NCBI GenBank assembly: GCA_014763715.1
Contig: JACXUV010000015.1
Coordinates: forward strand, 1 to 64,000
DNA from: Rhodobacterales bacterium
GTDB lineage: Bacteria > Pseudomonadota > Alphaproteobacteria > Caulobacterales > Hyphomonadaceae
Direction: 5' to 3'
Length of the DNA: 64,000 nucleotides
The position numbers and the translations under genes are program-made. Shown here one piece after another: positions 54,686 to 63,047 of this stretch. The notes beneath the pieces are model-generated. The model worked only from the letters and a program-made list of their open reading frames with translations. It was not told the DNA's origin and did not search any database. Every line of letters starts with the position of its first letter. Positions within the stretch are counted from its first letter, which is position 1.

Positions 54686-54733
54686 TTTCCGTGGCTCTTG
54701 TAAAAGCGCCAAGGCGTGGTGACCTTTATAGCC

Positions 54734-55324
54734 ATGAAACTAGATGACCCGGGCTTCGAGAATGAGCTTGTCAGCCTTCGGGTGTTGACAGAAGCCGACC
54801 GGGAAACACTGGCCGGCACGACCGCTGTGGAATCCATGTGGCAGTGGATGCCCGTCATTGCGACAGGCACGAATTTTCATTCCTATTTCGACCATACGCT
54901 CGAACTGAAGCAGACAGGGGACTACATCCCCTTCACCATCTGGCGGAAGTCTGACGGGGCCTTTGCCGGTGTGGTTGCCTATGCAGACATCTCCCGGACG
55001 CACCGCCGGTTGCGGATCGCGTCGCTCTGGATTGTCGAGGAAATGCGCGGCACGGCGATCGTGCCAGCCGTACAGCTTGCGACGATCGAACGGGCCGTTG
55101 CTTCGCGCATGCGGCGGATCGAAATCCTGACACCGGAAACCAATGAGCGCTCGGTTCGCTCGATCGAGCGGTTCGGCGCCAAACGGGAAGGCACGCTACG
55201 CAGCTACATCCGCATGGCCAATGGAACCTGGGCGGATATGGTCGTCCTGTCGCTGGTCGGGGACGAGGCGAAGGCTGCCATGGCCGTGCTGCAGGATCGC
55301 GTGCGGGAGATGCAGCAGGCTTAA
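54734..55324 (+). CDS. GNAT-family N-acetyltransferase (RimJ/RimL-like)
   Basis: 196 aa from the ATG at 54734 (GTG at 54716 is an alternative). LVSLRVLTEADRETL, then strand-turn FAGVVAYADISRTHRRLRIASLWI and the CoA segment ILTPETNERSVRSIERFGAKREGTLRS, the motif found in RimJ/RimL and in amino-group acetyltransferases. Substrate may be an N-terminal amine or a small molecule. Confidence 0.9.
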   Translation: MKLDDPGFENELVSLRVLTEADRETLAGTTAVESMWQWMPVIATGTNFHSYFDHTLELKQTGDYIPFTIWRKSDGAFAGVVAYADISRTHRRLRIASLWIVEEMRGTAIVPAVQLATIERAVASRMRRIEILTPETNERSVRSIERFGAKREGTLRSYIRMANGTWADMVVLSLVGDEAKAAMAVLQDRVREMQQA

Positions 55325-55525
55325 AAGCTTGACGCCACGGGCCTTTGCGTGCTTTAGGCGCGCCAAATCTGCGCAAATCCAGAAGCGCGCCTTGACCGTT
55401 CCCGTGAGGACAGCGAGGCCCCCCGCCCGGCGAAGTATCGCTCAGCGGGGCTCTTTGGCTTTGCGTTGAACCCATGGAGCGCCCATGTCAGGACGGTTCT
55501 GACAGACGGCATAAGGAGTAATGCG

Positions 55526-56983
55526 ATGTTTGACGCCCTCAGCGAACGGCTCGGCGGCATATTCGACAACCTGACGGGGCGCGGCGCGCTGTCCGAGAAG
55601 GATGTGTCCGAAGCGCTGCGCGAAATCCGTGTTGCGCTGCTTGAGGCAGACGTCGCATTGCCTGTGGTCAAGGACTTCGTCGCCAAGGTGAAGTCCCGCG
55701 CCGTGGGCGAGGAAGTCATTCGCTCGGTGAAGCCGGGCCAGCAGGTGATCAAGATCGTCTATGACGGCCTGGTCGACATGCTGGGCGGGGAAGACGCCGA
55801 CACGAGCTTGCGCATCGACAGCCCGCCGGCCGTCGTAATGATGGCAGGTCTGCAGGGCTCGGGTAAAACGACCACAACGGGCAAGCTGGCCAAGCGCCTG
55901 GCAGAGAAGGGGCGCAAGAAAGTGCTTCTGGCTTCGCTGGACGTGCGCCGCCCGGCGGCCATGGAACAGCTCGCCATCCTGGCAGAGCAGTGCGGGCCGA
56001 ATGTCAGCTCCCTGCCGATCATTCAGGGCCAGCTGCCGGCGGACATCGCCCGGCGCGCCCTCAATGCTGCGAAGATCGGCGGCTATGACGTCCTCTTCCT
56101 CGATACTGCGGGCCGGACCAGCATCGACGAGCAGATGATGGTCGAGGCGGCAGAGATTGCCGACATCGCCCAGCCGCAGGAAACCCTGCTGGTGGCGGAT
56201 GCCCTGACCGGTCAGGATGCTGTCGAAACGGCGCGGCGCTTCCATGAGCGCCTGCCGCTGACCGGTCTGGTCCTGACCCGGATGGATGGTGACGGGCGCG
56301 GCGGTGCAGCGCTCTCCATGCGCGCGGTCACCGGCCTGCCGATCAAGTTCCTCGGCGTCGGCGAAAAGCTGGACGGCCTCGATGCCTTCGATGCCAAGCG
56401 CGTCGCGGGTCGTATTCTCGGCCAGGGCGACATCGTCTCGCTGGTCGAAAAGGCCGCCGAGCAGATGGACGCCGAAAAGGCCGAACGGATGGCCGCCAAG
56501 CTGAAGCGCGGCGAGTTCGACCTGAATGACCTCGCTGACCAGCTACGCCAGATGCAGCAGATGGGCGGCCTTGGCGGCCTGATGGGCATGCTGCCGGGTG
56601 CCCGCAAGGCCAAGCAGGCCATGGAAGCGGCAAACCTCGACGACAATATCCTGAAACGTCAGGAGGCGATCATCACCTCCATGACGAAGGCAGAGCGCGC
56701 CAAGCCTGCACTGCTCAACGCCTCGCGCCGTAAACGCATTGCCGCTGGCTCCGGCACATCCGTGCAGGAAGTGAACAAGCTGCTGAAGATGCACCAGCAG
56801 ATGGCCGGCATGATGAAGAAAATGCGCACCAAGGGCGGCATGAAGAGCATGCTGGGCATGGCGCAGCAGGCCGGTCTTTCCCCGGCAGACCTCGCCAAGA
56901 TGGGCGGCCAGCAGCTGCCGGGCCTTGGCGGTGGATCGCTTCCGCCGGGCATGGGCGATCTTCTGGGAGGGAAGAAGAAATGA
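55526..56983 (+). CDS. ffh: Signal recognition particle protein Ffh
   Basis: 485 aa from the ATG at 55526 with AAGGAG upstream; a longer frame starts at 55466 without such a site. MFDALSERLGGIFDNLTGRG opens the N domain. G domain: GLQGSGKTTTTGKLA, DVRRPAAMEQL, LDTAGRTSIDEQMM. Methionine-rich M domain: LRQMQQMGGLGGLMGMLPG and MHQQMAGMMKKMRTKGGMKSMLGMAQQAG. It binds 4.5S RNA and nascent signal sequences. The stop overlaps a small remnant of chorismate mutase. Confidence 0.97.
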   Translation: MFDALSERLGGIFDNLTGRGALSEKDVSEALREIRVALLEADVALPVVKDFVAKVKSRAVGEEVIRSVKPGQQVIKIVYDGLVDMLGGEDADTSLRIDSPPAVVMMAGLQGSGKTTTTGKLAKRLAEKGRKKVLLASLDVRRPAAMEQLAILAEQCGPNVSSLPIIQGQLPADIARRALNAAKIGGYDVLFLDTAGRTSIDEQMMVEAAEIADIAQPQETLLVADALTGQDAVETARRFHERLPLTGLVLTRMDGDGRGGAALSMRAVTGLPIKFLGVGEKLDGLDAFDAKRVAGRILGQGDIVSLVEKAAEQMDAEKAERMAAKLKRGEFDLNDLADQLRQMQQMGGLGGLMGMLPGARKAKQAMEAANLDDNILKRQEAIITSMTKAERAKPALLNASRRKRIAAGSGTSVQEVNKLLKMHQQMAGMMKKMRTKGGMKSMLGMAQQAGLSPADLAKMGGQQLPGLGGGSLPPGMGDLLGGKKK

Positions 56984-57093
56984 CCGACATCGATACGACG
57001 CTGGCCAAGTTCCAGCTGAACCAGTTCCGGGCAAGCATCGACAATATGGATGCGATCCTGATCCACACGCTGGCGGAGGATCCGCCATCATGA
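56980..57093 (+). pseudogene. Chorismate mutase remnant between ffh and rpsP
   Basis: 37 codons, ATG overlapping the ffh stop (ATGA). The frame reads FRASIDNMDAILIHTLAE, the first helix of AroQ chorismate mutase (R-x-x-I-D-x-x-D-x-x-[IL]-x-x-L-[AL]-E-R), then ends after DPPS. Shifting frame at that point gives [14 protein letters not shown], which fits the next helix in part, then a stop near 57110. The rest of the usual ~90 residues is missing before rpsP. In Rhizobiales and related groups, ffh-chorismate mutase-rpsP is the usual order. So this looks like a decayed copy, not a new gene. Confidence 0.7.
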
Positions 57094-57171
57094 GCAAATC
57101 CGCGGTCTTGAGACCGACTGAACAAAAGCCCCAAACCTCTTCCAGAGACGCCAGTATACAGGAGACACCCC

Positions 57172-57591
57172 ATGGCCCTCAAAATCCGGCTCGCCCGCGG
57201 CGGGTCCAAGAAACGCCCTTTCTATTCCATCGTTGTCGCCGACGCCCGCGCACCGCGTGACGGCCGCTTCATTGAGAAGATCGGCACCTATGATCCGCGC
57301 CTTCCGAAAGACTCCGGCAACCGCGTGCAAGTGAGCGCCGAGAAAGCCGCTGAGTGGATCCGCAAGGGCGCCCAGCCGACGGACCGCGTGGCCCGTTTCC
57401 TGTCGCAGATCGAAGTCGATGGCAAACCGATCGTTGCATGGACGCACGGCAACAACCCGAACAAGGGCGAGCCGGGCAAGAAAGCCCAGGAACGCGCCAA
57501 GGAGCGTGAAGAGAAAGCCGCTGCGGCTGCTGCCGCTGCTGCAGAGCCGGCCGAAGAGGCCCCGGCTGAGGAAGAAGCTACTTCCGAATAA
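57172..57591 (+). CDS. rpsP: 30S ribosomal protein S16
   Basis: 139 aa. [42 protein letters not shown] is S16. The C-terminal 50 residues after [20 protein letters not shown] form an Ala/Glu-rich tail, longer than in E. coli but usual in alphaproteobacteria. A GGAGA site precedes the ATG. A terminator follows directly, so it is not co-transcribed with rimM at full strength. Confidence 0.97.
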   Translation: MALKIRLARGGSKKRPFYSIVVADARAPRDGRFIEKIGTYDPRLPKDSGNRVQVSAEKAAEWIRKGAQPTDRVARFLSQIEVDGKPIVAWTHGNNPNKGEPGKKAQERAKEREEKAAAAAAAAAEPAEEAPAEEEATSE

Positions 57592-57612
57592 GCCGTCCGC
57601 CTTCTGGCAGGC

Positions 57613-57656
57613 CATGGAAGGGCCGGCATCCTTGTGGGTGCCGGCCTTTTCCATGC
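57613..57656 (+). terminator. Intrinsic terminator of rpsP
   Basis: The core stem pairs GGCCGGCATCC (57621-57631) with GGGTGCCGGCC (57636-57646, one wobble) and is followed by TTTT. The outer CATGGAA...TTCCATG can extend the stem by 6-7 pairs. Confidence 0.9.
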
Positions 57657-57749
57657 GCGCGATGCAAGCTGAACGCAGCATAACGGGGAACCCTGACGGG
57701 GTTCAGGCCGCTTCATTCAAAAAGCGGTCAGTCCTGAAAGGAGCCTGTT

Positions 57750-58424
57750 ATGAAAACGATGAAACTCATCTCCGCGCTTTCGCTTGTGGCCGGCCTTGCT
57801 GCACTGGCTCTGCCGGCAAGCGCCGATCATCGTGGTGGAGACCGGCGCGATGATTATTTCGGGCGAGGGGGCAGTGTGATCCTCTATGCCGATCCAGGCT
57901 TTTCCGGGGAAGCCCGGCAGTTTGACAGTGTCGTGCCAAGCCTCGGCCGCATCGGCTTCAATGACCGCGTATCCTCGATCGAGATCCGCGGCGGCGCCTG
58001 GGAAGTCTGCGTCGATGGCGACTTTCGCGGCCGGTGTGAGATCCTCGACGCCAGCAACGGGTATCTCAAGGCTGTCGGGCTGAATGACAATATCTCCTCG
58101 CTCCGCCCGGTCGGCTACGAGCGTGGACGTGACCGTTATGACAGGCGGTATGACCGCTGGGGCGGGCAGGGTCTGGTCCTGTTTCCGGATCCTGGCCAGC
58201 AGGGACGTCCGGTCGAGATCGGCCAGGACGTGCCGGCACTTGGCCCGTATGGCTTCAATGACAAGGCCAGTTCCTTCATCGTGAACTTCGGCACCTGGCA
58301 GGTGTGCGAGCATGCGGACTATCGCGGTCGCTGCACGATCCTGAGCGGCGGGGCGGGCGATTTGAGGGCAATTGGCATGAACGACAATATTTCCTCGATC
58401 CGCCGCTATAGTGGCTGGCGTTGA
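57750..58424 (+). CDS. Exported beta/gamma-crystallin protein (two domains)
   Basis: 224 aa with signal peptide (cleaved near ASA-DHR). Two crystallin-type domains: the first has NDRVSSIEI and NDNISSLRP, the second has NDKASSFIV and NDNISSIRR. Each is the D/N-D/N-x-x-S-S Ca2+ motif in its Greek-key place. W-E-V-C, W-Q-V-C and R-G-R-C residues (with paired Cys) are conserved in both. A basic Arg/Tyr linker joins them. AAAGGAG precedes the ATG. It lies between the rpsP terminator and rimM, an unusual spot. Confidence 0.88.
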   Translation: MKTMKLISALSLVAGLAALALPASADHRGGDRRDDYFGRGGSVILYADPGFSGEARQFDSVVPSLGRIGFNDRVSSIEIRGGAWEVCVDGDFRGRCEILDASNGYLKAVGLNDNISSLRPVGYERGRDRYDRRYDRWGGQGLVLFPDPGQQGRPVEIGQDVPALGPYGFNDKASSFIVNFGTWQVCEHADYRGRCTILSGGAGDLRAIGMNDNISSIRRYSGWR

Positions 58425-58476
58425 GGTGACAGCAGCTGCCGCTTGCCCTCGGCGTGGGCGCCGCTAGACAGGCGGA

Positions 58477-59037
58477 ATGAGCGAAACGGCTGAAAACAGA
58501 CTGATCGTGGTGGGCGTCCTGAAGGGCGCCCATGGCGTGCGTGGCGATGTAAGAGTGAAGAGCTTCACCGCCGATCCGGAGGCCGTGTTCGACTTCGGCC
58601 CGCTGCTGGATGAGGCCGGAAAGGTGTTCCTGACGCCGAAATCCGCCCGTCCGGGAAAGGACCATTTCATCGTCCGTCCGAAGGAGCAGAAGCAGAAGGA
58701 AGAGTGGGACGCCCTGCGCGGCACGCTTCTGCATGTGCCCCGCGCCAGTCTGCCGGCGGCAGATGAAGACGAATTCTATATCGAAGACCTTGTCGGCCTG
58801 GATGTCTTCACCGGCGGCAGTGAGCGTGCCGGGCGGATCCGCGCCGTTCAGGATTTCGGGGCAGGAGACCTGCTGGACATCGACCTTGCCGGCGGTGGCA
58901 GCGTGTTCGTGCCGTTTACGCTGGCGGATGTGCCCGTGGTGGACATCGCCGCGCGCCGTGTCGTGGTGGCTACGCTGGATGAGTGGGCCGGGGGTGAGGA
59001 GGCAGAGGAAGACAAGCCGGAGCCGTCTGACTTGTAA
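58477..59037 (+). CDS. rimM: 16S rRNA processing protein RimM
   Basis: 186 aa. RLIVVGVLKGAHGVRGDVRVKSFTADPEAVFDFGPL and the PRC-barrel part FYIEDLVGLDVFTGGSERAGRIRAVQDFGAGDLLDIDL. It acts with S19/S13 in 30S head assembly. Here it starts 52 nt after the first crystallin gene and is followed not by trmD but by a second crystallin gene. Confidence 0.95.
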   Translation: MSETAENRLIVVGVLKGAHGVRGDVRVKSFTADPEAVFDFGPLLDEAGKVFLTPKSARPGKDHFIVRPKEQKQKEEWDALRGTLLHVPRASLPAADEDEFYIEDLVGLDVFTGGSERAGRIRAVQDFGAGDLLDIDLAGGGSVFVPFTLADVPVVDIAARRVVVATLDEWAGGEEAEEDKPEPSDL

Positions 59038-59128
59038 CCGGCATGTAACAGGCCGTTACTTTATGTTGCGCCCTGTTCAGACAGGATTTGTCATAAACAT
59101 TGCCAGACTGACCGAAAGTGTGGCCGTG

Positions 59129-60694
59129 ATGACAAGACTTCTCCATCTCCTCGTTGCGCTGGCTGCGCCGATAGCGCTGGCTGGCGGTGCTTGGGCCGAG
59201 CCCGAGACATACGCCTACGACCCCGCCGTGGATGCAGCGGAAGAGGGACCGCCGGTGCTGATCCTCTACAGCGGCAGAGAGTTTTCCGGCGAAGTGCGGG
59301 AAATCTACGACCCGATTTATGCGATGCGGGAGCTGCAGTTCAACGACCGCGCCCGCTCCATCGCCGTCCTGTCCGGCCAGTGGGAGGTCTGCCAGCACAG
59401 CGACTTTACAGGCCGCTGCGTGTTCCTGCGCTACGATGTGCCGGATCTGGCCTGGTTCGGCCTGTCAGGTGAGATCTCGTCGGTGCGTCCTGTATATGAA
59501 TATACAGATGCCGAACACGGCCTGATGTTCGTGCGCGATGAGAATGGCTATATCCGCTATGTCGACAATGAACGCTACGGCTATGACACCTACAGCTATG
59601 GCTATGGGGTCTCGACCGCGATCCAGGTCTATCATTATGGCTATTCGCCGGATTACCGCCGGTACGGGTACTACGATCCGCGGCTTGGCTACGACCCCTA
59701 TGGATTCGGCTGGAACGCCTATTCAACACCTTATTATTCCTCGACTTATTACCAGCGTGAGCGCCCTGGCCTGCGCGGGCATTATGGGGCACGGGATGCG
59801 GCGGTAACGCTTTATGTCGATGCCTATGACCGCGGCCCGTCCCTGGGGCTCAATCGCGGGGTCAACGATCTTCGCCGCTACCGCTTCAATGACAATGTGT
59901 CTTCGATCCAGATCCGCTCGGGCCGGTGGGAAGTCTGCGAACATCCGAACTTCCAGGGGCGTTGCGAAATCATCGATGCGTCTGTGGACCGGATGTACAA
60001 TTTACGCCTGAACGACCAGATTTCCTCCATCCGTCCGGTGGGTGGGACCGGGCATGACCGGTGGGACCGGCATGACAGGGATGGCCGGCCGGGCGATGGC
60101 GACAGGGATGGAGACACACGCCGGGATGCGCCTCAACCGGGACGTCTGCCGCCAGCGCTCAGAAACGTCCAAACCGGAACATCTGTTACAGGTACAACCC
60201 CAGTCACGCCGCGTGCGATCACGCCTCAGCCGACCCGGCGGCCGGATGAGCGCGTGGTGGAACGCCGGACCGGAGACACAGGCAGGCCCACCCTTACGCC
60301 GCGGCCCGGACAGCCAGACCCTTCGCGCATCGGCACACCACGCGCGCTGACGCCGACCGGCAGGTCTGCCGGGGACGTCGTGCCGAAGCGGGATACCCGC
60401 CCACCTGCTGTGCGCCGGACTGATCCGCCCGTGTCCAGGCCTGTGCCAACGCCGCGTTCTGTTGCTCCTGCTACACCACCGGCCGGGCCGAAAGTCGTCC
60501 CCAGTGTCTCGACGCCCGTGTCTCGTCCGGCACCCGCACCAGTGTCGCGGCCTGCCCCGGCCCCTGCGCCGCGTGCTTCGGCGCCTGTGTCACGCCCGGC
60601 GCCACAGCCCCCGCGTGCCGCGCCGCCGCCCCAGCGGGATACACGTCCGCCTGCCTTGCGCAGCAAGGAGCGCCCGACACGCACGCAGGATTAG
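59129..60694 (+). CDS. Exported beta/gamma-crystallin protein with disordered Pro/Arg tail
   Basis: 521 aa from the ATG at 59129, which gives a signal peptide (MTRLLHLLVALAAPIALAGGAWA). Domain 1 has NDRARSIAV but its second site is degenerate (SGEISSVRP). A Tyr/Gly-rich linker (YGYDTYSYGYGVS and YYDPRLGYDPYGFGWNAY) follows. Domain 2 has NDNVSSIQI and NDQISSIRP. Then come about 165 residues of Asp/Arg-rich and Pro/Arg-rich disorder with PVSRPAP repeats at codons starting 60515, 60539 and 60584. The frame stays open upstream through rimM, but the signal peptide sets the start. It might bind Ca2+ and anchor to polyanions; that is inference. Confidence 0.85.
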   Translation: MTRLLHLLVALAAPIALAGGAWAEPETYAYDPAVDAAEEGPPVLILYSGREFSGEVREIYDPIYAMRELQFNDRARSIAVLSGQWEVCQHSDFTGRCVFLRYDVPDLAWFGLSGEISSVRPVYEYTDAEHGLMFVRDENGYIRYVDNERYGYDTYSYGYGVSTAIQVYHYGYSPDYRRYGYYDPRLGYDPYGFGWNAYSTPYYSSTYYQRERPGLRGHYGARDAAVTLYVDAYDRGPSLGLNRGVNDLRRYRFNDNVSSIQIRSGRWEVCEHPNFQGRCEIIDASVDRMYNLRLNDQISSIRPVGGTGHDRWDRHDRDGRPGDGDRDGDTRRDAPQPGRLPPALRNVQTGTSVTGTTPVTPRAITPQPTRRPDERVVERRTGDTGRPTLTPRPGQPDPSRIGTPRALTPTGRSAGDVVPKRDTRPPAVRRTDPPVSRPVPTPRSVAPATPPAGPKVVPSVSTPVSRPAPAPVSRPAPAPAPRASAPVSRPAPQPPRAAPPPQRDTRPPALRSKERPTRTQD

Positions 60695-60705
60695 GCCCCC
60701 GGAAG

Positions 60706-60757
60706 ACCATGTAAAACACCATGTAAAGACCATGTATGGACCGTTTATACACGGTCC
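60706..60757. repeat. Triple ACCATGTA repeat plus small inverted repeat
   Basis: ACCATGTA occurs at 60706-60713, 60718-60725 and 60729-60736, at 12- and 11-bp steps (about one helical turn). GGACCGT (60738-60744) / ACGGTCC (60751-60757) follows with a 6-nt loop. It lies between converging stops, so it may be a protein-binding array or a weak terminator. Confidence 0.6.
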
Positions 60758-61527
60758 TGAGGGGCCTGATCCGTGCCCTGGTCTGCGCGCGGGTCGTTCC
60801 ATTCGGCTGCGATGCCATAGCCGCCCCGGCGCACCAGCCAGAACATGCCAATGAGGTCGAAGATCCCGGCGCCGAGTCGGCCGAGGAAGCCGTATTTGGA
60901 CTCACCGGCCAGACGCCGGCGGTCGTTCACCAGTTCCTCACGCACATCCCAGCCCGCCCGCTTGATGAGGGCCGGGAGGAAGCGGTGCATGGAGGCAAAA
61001 TAGGGCAGTTCGCGGAAGGCTTCGGTGCGGATCAGCTTCCAGCCGCAGCCCGTGTCTGTCGCATCATCCTGAAGCACGAACCGGCGCACGCCGTTGGCGA
61101 CGCGTGACTGGACCCATTTGAAACCGGAATCGTTCCGGCTGTTCCGCTTGCCCGCAATGATGCCCAGCCGCCCCGGCGCGCCGGGCGCAATGATCGCCTT
61201 CCACAAGCGGGCCGTATCGCCGGGGTCGTTCTGCCCATCTCCATCCAGAAGTTGGACCCACTCTCCGCGCACGGCCTTGAGGCCCGTAAAAAGCGCGGCG
61301 GATTTGCCCCGGCGCCGGATGTGGCTGAATACGAAAACCGTATCCTTGTGTTTCTCCTTCGCCTCGGCCAGTTCCGTGCCGGTGGCGTCGTCTGACTGGT
61401 CGTTGACGCAGATGATCTCGAACGGAATGCCCGCCAGCTGTTCATGTACCTCATCGATCACGGGGTGCACGTTTCCGGCTTCATTGAAGAAGGGAATGAT
61501 GACAGAGAGGGCTGGGGGCGTGGCCAT
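60745..61527 (-). CDS. Glycosyltransferase family 2 (polyprenyl-phosphate sugar synthase-like)
   Basis: 260 aa from the ATG at 61527 (GGGAAGGA upstream). GT-A fold: LSVIIPFFNEAGNVHPVIDEV, ICVNDQSDDATG, and WVQLLDGDGQNDPGDTARL, whose DGDGQNDP is the metal site of the dolichyl-phosphate-mannose synthase group. GYKLIRTEAF-like GCGWKLIRTEAFRELPYFASMHRFLPALIKRAG follows. Likely loads a sugar on undecaprenyl phosphate. Only one weak membrane segment near the C-terminus (GAGIFDLIGMFWLVRR). Confidence 0.9.
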   Translation of the reverse strand: MATPPALSVIIPFFNEAGNVHPVIDEVHEQLAGIPFEIICVNDQSDDATGTELAEAKEKHKDTVFVFSHIRRRGKSAALFTGLKAVRGEWVQLLDGDGQNDPGDTARLWKAIIAPGAPGRLGIIAGKRNSRNDSGFKWVQSRVANGVRRFVLQDDATDTGCGWKLIRTEAFRELPYFASMHRFLPALIKRAGWDVREELVNDRRRLAGESKYGFLGRLGAGIFDLIGMFWLVRRGGYGIAAEWNDPRADQGTDQAPQDRV

Positions 61528-61585
61528 ATTCCTTCCCGTATAGAAGAGTGAACCATCCGGCAAACTTATTTGCGAGCGATTTGCA

Positions 61586-61915
61586 ATGGACATCTATCAT
61601 ATCTGGTTCGACCTGAAGCCCGGTACGGAAGAGCGGGCGTTTGCCAAGGCGCTGTCCACCTTCCTGAACCGGATGAAAGCGGATGGCCGGATCGAGGCGT
61701 GGCGCATGATGCGCTGCAAGCTGGGCCTGCGCCCCGATACGATCCGCGAGTTCCACATCATGATCGAGACGCGCGACCTCGCCCAGCTGGACACAGCCTT
61801 CCGCGCTGCGGCGGCAAGGGAAGGGGAAGTCGACGAACTTCACTTCGCCGCCAATGCGATGGTGACGAATGTGAAGTTCGGACTGTTCCGGGACTGGCCG
61901 GACTGGGTAGCCTGA
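61586..61915 (+). CDS. DUF6614 family protein
   Basis: 109 aa. MDIYHIWFDLKPGTEERAFAKALSTFLNRMKADGRIEAWRMMRCKLGLRPDTIREFHIMIETRDLAQLD has the alpha/beta rhythm of a dimeric ferredoxin-like barrel. I place it in DUF6614, seen in alphaproteobacteria; function unknown. The stop abuts the stop of the next minus-strand gene. Confidence 0.75.
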   Translation: MDIYHIWFDLKPGTEERAFAKALSTFLNRMKADGRIEAWRMMRCKLGLRPDTIREFHIMIETRDLAQLDTAFRAAAAREGEVDELHFAANAMVTNVKFGLFRDWPDWVA

Positions 61916-62350
61916 TCAGGCCGGGGCGTAATTGTTCTGCGCCGAAGCGGAGAGCTCGGTGGCGACATCCGTGCCTGCGTGCAGGTATTTGCGGCGGACC
62001 TGCGAGAGCTCGAACGGGGCGTCCTCGCCATAGGTCTTGCGCCAGATCCGGTCGACTTCCGGCTTGGTCAGCTCCGCCACCTTGGTTTCCTTGATCACGT
62101 CTGATGCATCCGCGCGGCTCCGCGGCAGGTAGATCGTGTCATTCCCGAAATCGACCGCGAAAGCGATGATGCCGGGCACGAGGAACAGCAAGAGGCCAAT
62201 CCCGTCCAGCATGACGATGCTCGGGTCCAGCCGCCCGCCGCTGCCCTGTCCCTTGCGTTCAGGGTACAGAAGAGTGCCGCAACCGGTGAGGCTGGTGGCG
62301 AGCAGTGCGGCGGAACCGCCTGCCAGGAGCTGGCGTCTGTGCTTGTCCAT
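61916..62350 (-). CDS. Conserved lipoprotein with membrane segment
   Basis: 144 aa. A twin-arginine start (MDKHRRQLLAGGSAALLATSLTGC) carries a lipobox L-T-G-C. Then GTLLYPERKGQGSGGRLDPSIVMLDGIGLLLFLVPGIIAFAVDFGNDTIYLP shows a second hydrophobic segment before a Tyr-Leu-Pro end. The twin arginines could make it a Tat lipoprotein. Function unknown. Confidence 0.7.
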   Translation of the reverse strand: MDKHRRQLLAGGSAALLATSLTGCGTLLYPERKGQGSGGRLDPSIVMLDGIGLLLFLVPGIIAFAVDFGNDTIYLPRSRADASDVIKETKVAELTKPEVDRIWRKTYGEDAPFELSQVRRKYLHAGTDVATELSASAQNNYAPA

Positions 62351-62425
62351 TCCGGATATCTCCCTCGTGTCGGCGGATCTCCGCCATGGAACCTCCGGTC
62401 TGAACGCTCGAAGTGAAGAAAGGTT

Positions 62426-62950
62426 TCACGCGTCTTGTGCCGGCATGCCTTCGACCCGTTTTGCGCCCCCCATTCCCGCAATCGCCTGGATGGCGTCCCA
62501 TTCGGCGGCGATCTCGTCGACATAGGCAACGAAGCTCTTTGCGTAGAAAGGTTTGGAGTCCTGCCACCAGTCGCGGATGGCGGGAGAGTCGAGGCTGTCG
62601 CGAAGGCGCGCTTCGGTGCCGCCCCACAATTCGTCTTCGAAAACGCCGAAGCGTCTGTGTGTATGCAGAACTTCATAGTGGCGGAAACTGGCCGACAGGA
62701 AATTCGAGACGCGCAGGCGCTCAGCCCGGGTCCAGCTTTCGGGGGCGCCGTCCTTCGTGATCAGTTCGGCAAGGTCCGGGCTTTCGATGATGCGGCCGAG
62801 ATTGGTGGACAAGAGCTGAGCGGAGGTTTGCGCCGCGGCCATGCGCGTCAGTTCCGCATTCTGTTTCAGCTGCATGCCAATGAAAACCAGCGTGAGCACG
62901 ACGGCGGCAGACGCGAAAATATTGGCTATGGTGGCGATTGTATCGAGCAT
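62426..62950 (-). CDS. Hypothetical single-span membrane protein
   Basis: 174 aa from the ATG at 62950, since GGGGAGGA lies 7 nt upstream. One N-terminal helix (IATIANIFASAAVVLTLVFIGMQL), then a helical cytoplasmic part with LKQNAELTRMAAAQTSAQLLSTNLGRIIESPDL and WWQDSKPFYAKSFVAYVDEI. Similar proteins are widespread in bacteria; no known function. Confidence 0.65.
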   Translation of the reverse strand: MLDTIATIANIFASAAVVLTLVFIGMQLKQNAELTRMAAAQTSAQLLSTNLGRIIESPDLAELITKDGAPESWTRAERLRVSNFLSASFRHYEVLHTHRRFGVFEDELWGGTEARLRDSLDSPAIRDWWQDSKPFYAKSFVAYVDEIAAEWDAIQAIAGMGGAKRVEGMPAQDA

Positions 62951-63047
62951 GCGCATTCCTCCCCAGGACAAGGGCCATGAAGCGCCAGCCGGAGAGAAAC
63001 GTCAATTCGCCGGGCCTGTGTGAGCAGACCTGTGTCACCAGACTGGA

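Noticed and set aside
52937-54712. A 591-codon open frame antisense to the S9 peptidase
   Set aside because: Same shadow composition, covers the catalytic triad region of the real gene and runs across a strong terminator.
57105-57118. CGGTCTTGAGACCG hairpin before rpsP as an attenuator
   Set aside because: Short stem with a tiny loop and no T-run; the rpsP leader is only about 78 nt.
58733-59128. Upstream extension of the second crystallin gene through rimM
   Set aside because: The extension overlaps rimM in another frame, and a signal peptide begins at 59129.
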